Origin: Candidatus Thorarchaeota archaeon | GTDB taxonomy: Archaea > Asgardarchaeota > Thorarchaeia > Thorarchaeales > Thorarchaeaceae | Reading direction: 5' to 3' | DNA length: 15,549 nt | NCBI GenBank assembly: GCA_023134215.1 | Contig: JAGLUV010000013.1 | Span: 1 to 15,549, forward strand | In this document: positions 1 through 7,066 of the stretch, in pieces | Layout: the number at the start of each line of letters is the position of its first letter | How positions within the stretch are numbered: position 1 is the first letter of the stretch | Notes under the pieces: model-generated | The model's database searches: none | The model's input: the letters and a program-made list of their open reading frames with translations, nothing else | Told to the model about the DNA's origin: nothing | Translations under genes and position numbers: made by a program

Positions 1-572
1 TCGATGAGCCACTTGAGAGCTCTCAGCACCCGCTCATCATCGGCGTGGCCCAATCGGGTTAGAGCAAGGATTACATTCCCAGTCAGACATGTCAACTCGG
101 ACTCTCGAATCTTTGATTTGGCCCAAGTATCAAAGAGAGGTGGTTCCCTGCCCCTCTTTCGGGATCTTTTGCTTACAAACTCGTACTCTTCCCGTGCACC
201 TATCTCGCTGAGTTCTGTAAATCCTCCATCTGCATGCTGAAATCGAAATATGTGATTGATTGCCCTCTGAATTTGCATATTGGATTCGTTGACTCCTAGC
301 ATTGCAAGAATCATAACTTGCCAGTAGGAGGACTTGTATTTCGGTAAGTACGGCTTTTCTGGAAACTCCCAATATCCTTCTTGATTCTGTTTGCTGAGTA
401 TCTTGGAAACCCTTCTATCATCCATGATTGCGTTTCTTGCCTTCAGGACTTCGGGGTCGTCATCGGCATAATCAAGAAGGTCCTTTAAAGTGAAGAAACG
501 AACTGATGGATTGGTGGATTCCAAGAGCCACTCAATTGGATTGTACTTCAAGACCGAGAGCCATTCACTCAT
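1..572 (-). CDS. Alpha/alpha-toroid (prenyltransferase/squalene-cyclase-like) repeat protein, C-terminus beyond window
   Basis: An open frame runs leftwards from ATG at 572 to the window edge without a stop (190 complete codons). The protein begins MSEWLSVLKYNPIEWLLEST and is alpha-helical with Trp, Gln and Gly-rich turns: Q-x-x-EGYW near residue 65, SYWQVMILAMLG near 82-93, FRFQHADGGF near 109-118 and CLTGNVILALTRLG near 162-175. These are the short helix-hairpin repeats of the alpha/alpha-toroid fold shared by prenyltransferases and terpene cyclases. In the family such stand-alone proteins have no settled function and are often misannotated as nitrogen fixation proteins. No catalytic DxDD or zinc ligands are visible in the part present. 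The ATG overlaps the stop of the leucine-rich-repeat gene as ATGA, so the two are probably translationally coupled. Fold fairly sure, function unknown. Confidence 0.75.
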   Translation of the reverse strand, partial: MSEWLSVLKYNPIEWLLESTNPSVRFFTLKDLLDYADDDPEVLKARNAIMDDRRVSKILSKQNQEGYWEFPEKPYLPKYKSSYWQVMILAMLGVNESNMQIQRAINHIFRFQHADGGFTELSEIGAREEYEFVSKRSRKRGREPPLFDTWAKSKIRESELTCLTGNVILALTRLGHADDERVLRALKWLI

Positions 573-1465
573 TGTGTGCTTCTTCCTTCGGGCGATTCCA
601 ACATCAGACCGGGGTTTGCAACATCCGGCTTGTCAAGTTTTTCAAGCGGATTACCGTAAAGATGAATTTCCTTCATTTGAGAGTATTTGGACAAAGGCCT
701 CAAATCAATTCTTCGTAGCCTATTGTAGGCTAGATTGAGACCTCTCAGAGTTTCTATTCGTCCGATTGGCTCTAGATCAATCTCCTGCAGTTTGTTCTTG
801 AATAGAATCAGAGAGTAGAATTTGGAACACTCTTGGAGTGAAGTCAAATCTATCTCGGACAACTGGTTATCACTGAGATTCAACGTAACTAAACTGCGGC
901 AGGATTTGAAGGGTGTCAGGTCGATGGATTTGAGTTGGTTCTTATTGATTGAAAGTATCTGCAAATTCTGACATGAAGCCAAGGGTGTGAGGTCTACCTG
1001 GGACAGATTGTTGAAGGCCAATGAAAGCTGTTGCAGTTCAGTGCACTTGGTCAAGAATGAGAGATCTACCTCTTTCAGCCCAACATTTGTGAGCCTAAGT
1101 ATCTGCAGGCCGGTACAATATTGAAGAGGTGCAGAATCCAGCTTTGCAAGAGGATTGTATGAAAGTGATAGTTTCCTGAGATTTTCGAGTTTGCTTAGCG
1201 GATTGAGGTCTATCATTGCCAGTGCATTGTGACTGAGGTCTAAGGATTCAAGTTGATTGCACTGACTGAGAGAGCTTAGGTCAAGATTCTCTAAATGATT
1301 TCGGGAGAGATTCAGTAATTCCAATGTCGGAAATTTGCAAAAAATCGATGAATCTATAGAAACAATGCCTGTTTCTGAGAGATTAATCCTAGTTTCACCA
1401 TTATTGAGAAACACATGGTTGATTTCCCCATCAATAGTCCGAAACTCGACAAGAACACTGCTCAA
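569..1465 (-). CDS. Leucine-rich-repeat protein, cytoplasmic
   Basis: 298 residues almost entirely made of leucine-rich repeats of the form L-x-x-L-x-L-S-x-N-x-L-x-x-I-D-L-x-P-L-x-x-C. The asparagine position recurs at residues 56, 80, 104, (128, here Val), 152, 176, 200, 224, 248 and 272, an exact 24-residue period over ten repeats, with a partial repeat before them. A short beta-rich N-cap (1-27) and a polar tail (277-298) flank the solenoid. There is no signal peptide or membrane segment, so it is probably a cytoplasmic binding scaffold; the ligand is unknown. The start is TTG with AAGGAAAG about 10 bases upstream; an in-frame TAG lies further upstream and no ATG falls between. It follows the mtnA-like gene by 63 bases, and its TGA overlaps the next gene's ATG. 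Confidence 0.85.
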   Translation of the reverse strand: MSSVLVEFRTIDGEINHVFLNNGETRINLSETGIVSIDSSIFCKFPTLELLNLSRNHLENLDLSSLSQCNQLESLDLSHNALAMIDLNPLSKLENLRKLSLSYNPLAKLDSAPLQYCTGLQILRLTNVGLKEVDLSFLTKCTELQQLSLAFNNLSQVDLTPLASCQNLQILSINKNQLKSIDLTPFKSCRSLVTLNLSDNQLSEIDLTSLQECSKFYSLILFKNKLQEIDLEPIGRIETLRGLNLAYNRLRRIDLRPLSKYSQMKEIHLYGNPLEKLDKPDVANPGLMLESPEGRSTQ

Positions 1466-1528
1466 GAGCTCAGCACTTTCCTTACGTTTCTTAAACCTTC
1501 TAGGCGTTTTCTCTCTAGAAACCTACAT

Positions 1529-2566
1529 TCATGACTCAAACATTTTGCGCATTCTGTTTTCGTTAGGATTCCTTACGACTCCCTTGTCCGTGATGATTGC
1601 AGTGATGAGCTCAGGAGGGGTCGTGTCAAATGCAGGGTTGTATACCTTTGCGGATGGGACCGTAATGTACTCGCCGTTTATCATTCGAACTTCATTTCCA
1701 TTACGCTCCTCAATCTCAATATCAGCTAGATTGGTTTCCATGTCGATTGTGGACATTGGAGCTGCAACGTAGAACGGTATGTTATGATGTTTCGCAGTGA
1801 CTGCCATTGTGTATGTTCCGATTTTATTGGTCACATGGCCCGTTCTTAATATCCTATCAGCACCAACCACACAACAATCAATTCGCCCTTCGCGAAACAC
1901 TGTACCGATCATGCCATCTGTTATGAGAGTTGTATCTATTCCGTCCTCCATTAATTCGAACACAGTCAATCTGGCACCTTGTTGTCTGGGTCGAGTTTCA
2001 GCTGCGTAGACTTTGATATTTCCATCATATTTCTTGTGAGCCACTCGAATTACAGCGCCTACTGTACCAAGATGGACCGTCGCAAGAGACCCTGCATTGC
2101 ATATTGTCTGGATTGTGAAGCCGGGCTTAATCAGAGGTAATGCATGCTCACCTATATTTCGGCACATGCGGACATCTTCTTCAGCGATTTCTTTGGCTTC
2201 ATCAACCAGCATATTGACTATATCATCCGCATTGCCTTCGCTGTTTCGTGCCACATCGAGCATACGTGATGTGGCCCAAGTGAGATTTACGGCCGTTGGT
2301 CGTGTGTTCAATGTTGCAGCGGCCCGCTCCAGAAAATTGAGAAGGTCATCCTTTGTTCTCGATTTGCTCTCGATTGCGGCTAGTGCCATTCCCATTCCTG
2401 CAGCAGCCCCAATGGCGGGAGCACCCCTAACCTCCATTATTTCTATGGCATGAGCGATTCTCTCATGACTTGCGGTAATGATATGTCCAGTCACCAAAGG
2501 CAGCTTTGTCTGGTCGACAAGTCTGACTGACTGCTCTTCGTCAAGCCACTCGATTGTCCTAAACAT
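1529..2566 (-). CDS. mtnA: S-methyl-5-thioribose-1-phosphate isomerase (aIF2B-related family)
   Basis: This enzyme converts methylthioribose-1-phosphate to methylthioribulose-1-phosphate in methionine salvage; archaeal homologues may also take deoxyribose- or ribose-1-phosphate from other nucleoside salvage. Visible hallmarks are RGAPAIG (47-53), ICNAGSLATVHLGT with presumed catalytic Cys156, AAETRPRQQGARLT (188-201), VVGADRI with Asp237 followed by GHVTNKIGTY, and NPAFDTTP (310-317). The RGAPAIG form and 345-residue length fit MtnA rather than archaeal ribose-1,5-bisphosphate isomerase, where the same site reads RGAGxIA, or the regulatory eIF2B subunits, which lack Cys and Asp. The ATG has GAGGA 7 bases upstream, inside the preceding protease gene, which it overlaps by 8 bases. 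No other methionine-salvage gene is in view. Confidence 0.92.
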   Translation of the reverse strand: MFRTIEWLDEEQSVRLVDQTKLPLVTGHIITASHERIAHAIEIMEVRGAPAIGAAAGMGMALAAIESKSRTKDDLLNFLERAAATLNTRPTAVNLTWATSRMLDVARNSEGNADDIVNMLVDEAKEIAEEDVRMCRNIGEHALPLIKPGFTIQTICNAGSLATVHLGTVGAVIRVAHKKYDGNIKVYAAETRPRQQGARLTVFELMEDGIDTTLITDGMIGTVFREGRIDCCVVGADRILRTGHVTNKIGTYTMAVTAKHHNIPFYVAAPMSTIDMETNLADIEIEERNGNEVRMINGEYITVPSAKVYNPAFDTTPPELITAIITDKGVVRNPNENRMRKMFES

Positions 2567-3062
2567 CTTTCAGTCCTCGCACATGGTCGGAGAGTAGAAT
2601 GCTTAGCGTGCTAATAATCTTCTGAGCGACCTTACCTATCTCAGGGGTCAATCCCTCCCCGAATTGGATGTCTTGGGGTTGAATCCCAAGAAGAATTGTC
2701 TGAGCACCAGTTTCCTGTTCCAAATACATCATTAGAAAAGACAAAGGCATGCTGTGCGTGCTTATCGCAATCCCACCAATCCTATCTTTTGTCACTAACT
2801 CAATATGACCAGGCGGTTTTCTCATATCTGCGGCATCTATCATTATGATTCTTTCAGCCTTGAATTTTGCAAGCGGTCGTGCGAAGGCCTCAGGAACCGA
2901 TCCAACATTTTCAATCAGCAGGTTTGGACTTTCCACGTTTAGCCCTTTAATGATGAATGGACCGATGCCGTCGTCCGTCCGAAGATCGTTTCCAATTCCC
3001 AAGACTGCAACACGTCTTGTACCAGAGATGAACTCCTTCAGGCTGGTCCCGATATCTGTCAC
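2559..3062 (-). CDS. hycI: HycI/HyaD-type [NiFe]-hydrogenase maturation endopeptidase
   Basis: This protease removes the C-terminal tail of the [NiFe]-hydrogenase large subunit after nickel insertion. The sequence shows GIGNDLRTDDGIGP (22-35), MIDAADM with PPG (74-85), STHSMPLSFL (101-110) and ILLGIQPQDIQFGEGLTPE (123-141). By alignment to E. coli HybD (Glu16, Asp62, His93) the nickel-sensing residues would be Asp31, Asp76 and His103, all present, so the enzyme looks functional. The 167-residue length is normal. The start is GTG with only a weak upstream Shine-Dalgarno. A TATA-like CTAATAG on this strand at 3086-3092 would place transcription start almost at the GTG, so the message may be nearly leaderless. 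No hydrogenase structural gene is in the window; the gene instead overlaps mtnA by 8 bases. Confidence 0.9.
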   Translation of the reverse strand: MTDIGTSLKEFISGTRRVAVLGIGNDLRTDDGIGPFIIKGLNVESPNLLIENVGSVPEAFARPLAKFKAERIIMIDAADMRKPPGHIELVTKDRIGGIAISTHSMPLSFLMMYLEQETGAQTILLGIQPQDIQFGEGLTPEIGKVAQKIISTLSILLSDHVRGLKDV

Positions 3063-3164
3063 GAACCTGCGATTTCTTGAGTCGGCTATTAGTTGTTGTC
3101 ATCTGGTATGTCGAAGGGTTTTTCACAGGAACGACCGGGCCTAGGTAAAATAGGCGATTAAGAA

Positions 3165-3803
3165 TTGTCAAATGATGGCGGAGAAGGTCCAAATCTAGAA
3201 CCGATTGATCCATTCAACGACAATGAGGTTGTGGAAGAACTTCCAGAGCCAGAAGCTGAACCAGCTGAAGCCGTTTTTGATGGGCAGAAAGGCTATGTTG
3301 CAAAGGAAGATGCAGACCGGATATCACGACAGGGGTTCTATGGTGTTAGACTTGACGATGGCAGACTGGAGCTTGAGCCGATTGAACTCATACACTTGAT
3401 TGATTGGAAGAGGGTTGTTGCCAATAATGCCGCCGGAGAGAGAATTCAAGCAAGTTATATTGTCAGTGAATTGATGGAGAAAGATCCTGAACTGTGGGTC
3501 AACTACTTGGTCTTTCGAGACCTAAGAAGCAGGGGATTTGCAGTCCGTCAGGGATTCGGAGGAGGATTGGGCTTTCGAGTCTATGCGCGCGGAGACAAAC
3601 CTGGCACCACACCGGCAAAGCAACTGATTTACGTACTCAAGGAAGGAGTTTCTATAACTCTCGATGAATTGGATAGAGTGACAGAAGCTGCCTTTGCCGC
3701 AAGGAAAAAGCTTGTGTTTGCCCTTGTGGACCAGAATGGTGAAGTAAACTATTACAGAGTTTCACAGACAATTCTAGAGAATCGCGGTGGTGAAAGCGAA
3801 TGA
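3165..3803 (+). CDS. endA: tRNA-splicing endonuclease EndA-family protein, catalytic His missing (probable structural subunit)
   Basis: 212 residues: an acidic tail (1-36), an EndA N-terminal domain (about 37-95, with LELEPIELIHLIDWKRV) and a C-terminal nuclease fold (about 98-205, with DLRSRGFAVRQGFGGGLGFRVYARGDKPGT in two overlapping parts). EndA cuts pre-tRNA at bulge-helix-bulge sites using Tyr, His and Lys. Counting from the family pattern, Tyr140 is present and Lys181 lies 41 residues on, as in M. jannaschii (Tyr115, Lys156), but the His expected at 150 is Pro. I infer it is the structural partner of an alpha2-beta2 enzyme whose catalytic chain is encoded elsewhere; a variant active site is the alternative. 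The start is TTG directly after an in-frame TAA; there is no clear Shine-Dalgarno, and GTG at 3228 is a weaker option. The stop overlaps the next ATG. Confidence 0.88.
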   Translation: MSNDGGEGPNLEPIDPFNDNEVVEELPEPEAEPAEAVFDGQKGYVAKEDADRISRQGFYGVRLDDGRLELEPIELIHLIDWKRVVANNAAGERIQASYIVSELMEKDPELWVNYLVFRDLRSRGFAVRQGFGGGLGFRVYARGDKPGTTPAKQLIYVLKEGVSITLDELDRVTEAAFAARKKLVFALVDQNGEVNYYRVSQTILENRGGESE

Positions 3804-5080
3804 CAGACACCTCAAATGAAGCTGGATTCGAAACTGAAGAAATTGTAAAGCTTGAAGCCTTCTTTGATGACCATACAATGTCGGTTCATCTCGTTGAAAA
3901 CAACCCGCCCAGAGCCAAACGTGGTGAACCAGGCAATTGGGAACTTGTTGCGCTGTCAGATCGGCTTCTCACATGTGAGGAAATGGAAATTCTTGCAGAA
4001 GCGATAATGGAAAGCGCAAGATACGACAAAGCCTCGTTCATAGAGATAGAAGAGCATGGGGCTGCTGTGGTTCAGCTTAGAAATTTGAGAATTGCTATTG
4101 CTAGACCCCCATTCGCTGACAAGATGGAAATCTCTGCAATTCGTCCCATTACCAAACTGAATATTGAAGATTACAAGCTTAGTCCGAAACTAATGAAGCG
4201 ACTCGAAACTCGAGCTGAGGGTATCTTGGTTTCTGGATCACCAGGCTCAGGAAAGAGTACTTTCGCTGCAGCTCTTGCGGAGTTCTACAGCAGGAAAGGT
4301 AACGTTGTTAAGACACTTGAACAGCCACGCGACCTTCAGGTCACAGAGGACATCGTGCAGTATTCCCCACTGGATGGCAGTATGGAAAAGGCTGCAGACA
4401 TCTTATTGCTTGTGCGCCCAGACTATGTAATCTACGATGAACTCAGAAAAAACGCTGATTTTCAGGCCTATTCAGACCTCAGGTCAGCGGGCGTGGGCAT
4501 GGTGGGAGTAGTACATGCCGGTTCGGCCATTGACGCAGTTCAGCGTCTTATCTTGGGCGGAAGAGTCGAACTTGGCCAGCTTCCCAGCACAGTTGATACG
4601 GTCCTTCATATTGAAGCAGGTCGCGTTGCCAAAATCTCCTCACTCACTCTCAAAGTGAAGCTCCCAACAGGCATGGGAGGCAGTCAGAGAGATTTGGCAA
4701 GGCCAGTCATAGAAATACGTGATTTTGAGGTGGGAGCTCTTGAGCATGAGATCTTCTCGTTTGGAGGTGAGAAGATTATAGTACCTGTGAGAGGGGGAAT
4801 GCGGGCTAAGGTCAGGCAGCACGGTCGGGGTCCCAGGCGAGGAGCGCCAGGGCAAGCAGTACCTATCAGCGTGAGCTACTCCAAGAAGAAAGTTACAATC
4901 ACTGCTGGTCGGAAGTTCGCAAAAATGAGGATAGAGATCTTTGCCAATGACCACTACCTTCTAACAACGGTCATTGGCCGCAATGGTGAAAGTTCTATCC
5001 GAATCAAGACTAGGCAGGGTGGTGTGCTTGCTGACGCATTGGAGGAGAATTCAGTAATCACTGCAAAAATCGCAGAATAG
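3800..5080 (+). CDS. PilT/MJ1533-type archaeal ATPase without PIN domain, KH-like C-terminus
   Basis: 426 residues. Residues 78-140 (FIEIEEHGAAVVQLRN, RPPFADKMEISAIRPITKL) and the ATPase core (141-290) match the archaeal PIN-ATPase-KH family typified by MJ1533. Walker A is GSPGSGKST (146-154), a Walker-B-like stretch is PDYVIYDELR (207-216) and a conserved His is in VVHAGSA (237-243). A basic linker (331-352, with GRGPRRGAPGQ) leads to a C-terminal domain with VIGRNGESSI (391-400), resembling a KH GxxG loop, so RNA binding is likely. Family members are usually about 600 residues with an N-terminal PIN ribonuclease; only about 75 unrelated residues stand there here. It overlaps the EndA-like gene (ATGA) and has GGTGGTG upstream, so the two are one unit. 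A role in RNA processing is inference. Confidence 0.85.
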   Translation: MTDTSNEAGFETEEIVKLEAFFDDHTMSVHLVENNPPRAKRGEPGNWELVALSDRLLTCEEMEILAEAIMESARYDKASFIEIEEHGAAVVQLRNLRIAIARPPFADKMEISAIRPITKLNIEDYKLSPKLMKRLETRAEGILVSGSPGSGKSTFAAALAEFYSRKGNVVKTLEQPRDLQVTEDIVQYSPLDGSMEKAADILLLVRPDYVIYDELRKNADFQAYSDLRSAGVGMVGVVHAGSAIDAVQRLILGGRVELGQLPSTVDTVLHIEAGRVAKISSLTLKVKLPTGMGGSQRDLARPVIEIRDFEVGALEHEIFSFGGEKIIVPVRGGMRAKVRQHGRGPRRGAPGQAVPISVSYSKKKVTITAGRKFAKMRIEIFANDHYLLTTVIGRNGESSIRIKTRQGGVLADALEENSVITAKIAE

Positions 5081-5107
5081 CATTCTACTGACAGAATACT
5101 ACAAAAG

Positions 5108-5115
5108 CTTTAACA
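5108..5115 (+). promoter_or_regulatory. TATA box of tRNA-Arg
   Basis: CTTTAACA is centred about 31 bases before the tRNA-Arg 5' end, inside AAAAGCTTTAACAA. This is the position expected for a TBP site with a very short 5' leader, and the sequence resembles the box before tRNA-Thr at 7933. It lies within the 62-base gap after the ATPase gene. Confidence 0.5.
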
Positions 5116-5142
5116 ACTGACTGATTGCACGGTCCGCTCTGT

Positions 5143-5220
5143 GGGCCCGTGGCCTAGTATGGATAGGGCACTTGCCTCCTAAGCAAGTTGTCCCCGGTTC
5201 AAATCCGGGCGGGCCCGCCA
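5143..5220 (+). tRNA. tRNA-Arg (CCT), no intron, CCA encoded
   Basis: The acceptor GGGCCCG (5143-5149) pairs fully with CGGGCCC (5210-5216); the discriminator is G at 5217 and CCA is genomic (5218-5220). The D stem is GCCT/GGGC. The anticodon stem CTTGC/GCAAG holds loop CTCCTAA, giving anticodon CCT, which reads AGG. The T arm is CCCGG-TTCAAAT-CCGGG. No intron interrupts it. The last A of CCA is directly followed by the stop triplet of convergent rpiA. Confidence 0.97.
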
Positions 5221-5904
5221 TCATTTCTTCAGCACGCGTGCGCCGGTTTCTGTGCCAACATGTACCTCGTCTGTCATGTCAACGAAAAGTCCGGTTTCTA
5301 CCACACCGGGAATCATCTTCAGGTCTATTGCAACCTGCCTTGGGTCATTGATTGGTTTGGAGAACTTGAGATCAAGAATGAAGTTCCCATTGTCAGTTAC
5401 TACGGGACCCATCTTCTTCTGAGCCTGCCGCACGTTCGGAGTGACTCCCATTTCTACGATCTTCCTTCGAACAACACCCAATGAGAATGGGAATACTTCC
5501 ACTGGAATCTCGAACTTAGTACCAAGATGCTTTACCAATTTCGATTCGTCTACTATGATTATCAGTTTCCTAGATGCCGATGCAACTATCTTCTCCTGAA
5601 ACAGAGCGCCACCTCCGCCCTTCGTCAGGTTAAGGTCCTTGTCAACTTCGTCAGCACCATCAATTGTCAGAAGTAATTCAGGATTCAAGTCCAGATTCGT
5701 GAGAGGTATTCCATGTTCTATGGCTAATTCATAGGCTTGATAGGAAGTTGGAACGACACTTATGTCGATGCTTCCATTCAGAACCTGTTGGCCAAGTTCC
5801 TTAGCAAAGATTGCTACAGTGGAACCACTACCCAAACCTATCGCTCCACTTTTGGGAATCAGGGGAATGACGCTCTTTACTGCATTTAGCTTAGTACCTG
5901 ACAT
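5221..5904 (-). CDS. rpiA: Ribose-5-phosphate isomerase A
   Basis: RpiA interconverts ribose-5-phosphate and ribulose-5-phosphate in the cytoplasm, supplying pentoses for nucleotides. Motifs are clear: the phosphate loop GLGSGSTV (23-30), TIDGADEVD (80-88), LTKGGGGALFQEKI (93-106) and VDESKLV (118-124). The residues corresponding to E. coli Asp81, Asp84, Lys94 and Glu103 are Asp82, Asp85, Lys95 and Glu104, all present. At 227 residues it is full length. The ATG at 5904 follows AAGGATG on this strand. Its stop directly abuts the CCA of tRNA-Arg with no gap, so its 3' untranslated region must run antisense to that tRNA. A 19-base palindrome lies 81-99 bases upstream. Confidence 0.97.
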   Translation of the reverse strand: MSGTKLNAVKSVIPLIPKSGAIGLGSGSTVAIFAKELGQQVLNGSIDISVVPTSYQAYELAIEHGIPLTNLDLNPELLLTIDGADEVDKDLNLTKGGGGALFQEKIVASASRKLIIIVDESKLVKHLGTKFEIPVEVFPFSLGVVRRKIVEMGVTPNVRQAQKKMGPVVTDNGNFILDLKFSKPINDPRQVAIDLKMIPGVVETGLFVDMTDEVHVGTETGARVLKK

Positions 5905-5984
5905 GTCGTCAGCATCCTTAACTCAGTGATACGGAGCCTCATGAGCGGGCTACTCAAAAAGTCTTCTGACAATGGAATCCAATC

Positions 5985-6003
5985 TAGGATTCACTGAATC
6001 CTA
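5985..6003. repeat. 19-base palindrome upstream of rpiA
   Basis: TAGGATTCACTGAATCCTA is a perfect 9-base inverted repeat around a central C. It sits 28 bases after the stop of the Pro/Gly-rich gene and 81 bases before the rpiA start, both on the minus strand. A related half-site, GGAATCC, occurs 5 bases to its left. The one-base centre suits a dimeric regulator's operator better than an RNA hairpin. The rest of the 127-base gap (5905-6031) shows no gene. Confidence 0.5.
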
Positions 6004-6031
6004 AGGAAGGATGCAAGGATTGATGAATCTA

Positions 6032-7066
6032 TTAGTCCCCACTCATCAGGGTTCGCAGACGTTCCATTTCTGCAAGCATCTCAGACTGGAGAGAGCTTTT
6101 GCCAGGTGCGCCAGAGGGTTTCTCGCTTAACGCTCCACCTGGAGGACCACTCGGGACTCCGCCACTTGGAGGTCCGCTAGGAATACCGCTACTAGGCGCA
6201 TCACCGGGAGGCCCACTACTAGGAGCACCGCCACCTGGAGGACCGCCACCACTGGGTGCACCACCGCCTGGGGGTCCACCACTCGGAGCGCCACTAGGTG
6301 CGTCTGCACTTGGAGCGCCACCACCTGGAGGACTGCCACCACTAGGTGCACCACCGCCTGGAGGTCCACCACTCGGAGCGCCGCCACCTGGAGGTGTGCC
6401 ACCGCTGGGAGGTGCACCTCCACTTGGGGGACCGACTGAAGGAGCCGCTCCATCGCTTGGCATAACCTCAGCTGCGCTTGGGGCCCCAACGCTGGGTGGA
6501 CCTGACTCAGCAGTGTCTGCTTCTACAGTAGTGCCAGACATCGCTGCAAGTTTCCGAAGGTAATCAGATCGTGCTCGATCCATCGCGGAGTCTGCATCCA
6601 CGACAGCCTTCAGCTCCTCGTCTTTAGCAATTGCGGCCTGTACAGCAATGAGCCTGCCTTGATAGAGTGAAACAAGCTTGTCTTGAAGCGAGCTGTCTAT
6701 CTCGCCTTCTTTAGTGTAGTAATCTACCGCAGTCAAAGCTTGTTGAACAGCATTCTCTTCCACTTTTAGGAAGACTAACGCTTCTCCGGGGGTCTTGATG
6801 AACCGTACCTTTTTCGTACCTGCAATACCCGAGGAAACATCGCCAGTTGACGCAATGATTCTCTGCACACCATCAGGTAAGCCGCCGGCAGAGCCCTTGA
6901 TACGATACAGCAGAAATGCTATTACTGCAACCATGGGTACAGTAACAACGATGACAAACCAAGCAATCGGGCCAAAGGGTATACCAAACGGTATAAGCGC
7001 GTTGGAGAGACCTGTGAATAGGTCCACAATGGCTTCAGTGAATTGGTTGTACGGAGTCAATTGCAA
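6032..7066 (-). CDS. Membrane-anchored protein with long Pro/Gly/Ser-rich tail, function unknown
   Basis: 344 residues in four parts. A short amphipathic N-terminus (1-30) precedes one strong membrane helix (about 33-54, ending LLYRIKG). A cytoplasmic helical domain (about 65-180) has alternating charged and hydrophobic residues (ALVFLKVEENAVQQALTAVD). A low-complexity tail (188-322) consists of PSGG, PPGGG and GAPSG units, and a charged helix (324-344, SEMLAEMERLRTLMSG) ends the protein. The positive RIKG after the helix suggests the bulk faces the cytoplasm. The region matches no family I recognise. The start is TTG at 7066 with GGTGAT 5 bases upstream and an in-frame TGA just before; a second TTG at 7060 is also possible. 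A TATA-like CATATATC lies at about 7109-7117. It is divergent from the LURP-like gene. Confidence 0.75.
   Translation of the reverse strand: MQLTPYNQFTEAIVDLFTGLSNALIPFGIPFGPIAWFVIVVTVPMVAVIAFLLYRIKGSAGGLPDGVQRIIASTGDVSSGIAGTKKVRFIKTPGEALVFLKVEENAVQQALTAVDYYTKEGEIDSSLQDKLVSLYQGRLIAVQAAIAKDEELKAVVDADSAMDRARSDYLRKLAAMSGTTVEADTAESGPPSVGAPSAAEVMPSDGAAPSVGPPSGGAPPSGGTPPGGGAPSGGPPGGGAPSGGSPPGGGAPSADAPSGAPSGGPPGGGAPSGGGPPGGGAPSSGPPGDAPSSGIPSGPPSGGVPSGPPGGALSEKPSGAPGKSSLQSEMLAEMERLRTLMSGD
6130..6430. repeat. GC-rich minisatellite inside the Pro/Gly/Ser-rich gene
   Basis: Imperfect tandem repeats encode the PSGGPPGGGA-type tail. The clearest copy pair is 6246-6292 and 6336-6382, nearly identical over 47 bases and offset by 90 bases (30 residues). 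Shorter units such as CCACCACTAGG and CACCTGGAGG recur throughout. Expansion and contraction between strains is likely. Confidence 0.8.

Noticed and set aside
1335..1772. Plus-strand 145-codon frame across mtnA and the leucine-rich-repeat start
   Set aside because: Antisense to two well-supported genes and without a recognisable domain.
6130..6430. CRISPR-like array
   Set aside because: The repeats are contiguous, imperfect and in frame with a low-complexity protein; there are no unique spacers of even length.
6099..6563. Plus-strand 154-codon frame, rich in Pro/Gly/Leu, opposite the membrane-anchored protein gene
   Set aside because: It is the complement of the repetitive Pro/Gly-coding DNA. 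The minus frame is longer and has a membrane helix, non-repetitive domains and a ribosome site.
6032..6600. Proline-rich tail as a profilin ligand
   Set aside because: The tail has only PP pairs broken by Gly and Ser, not the runs of Pro that profilin needs.
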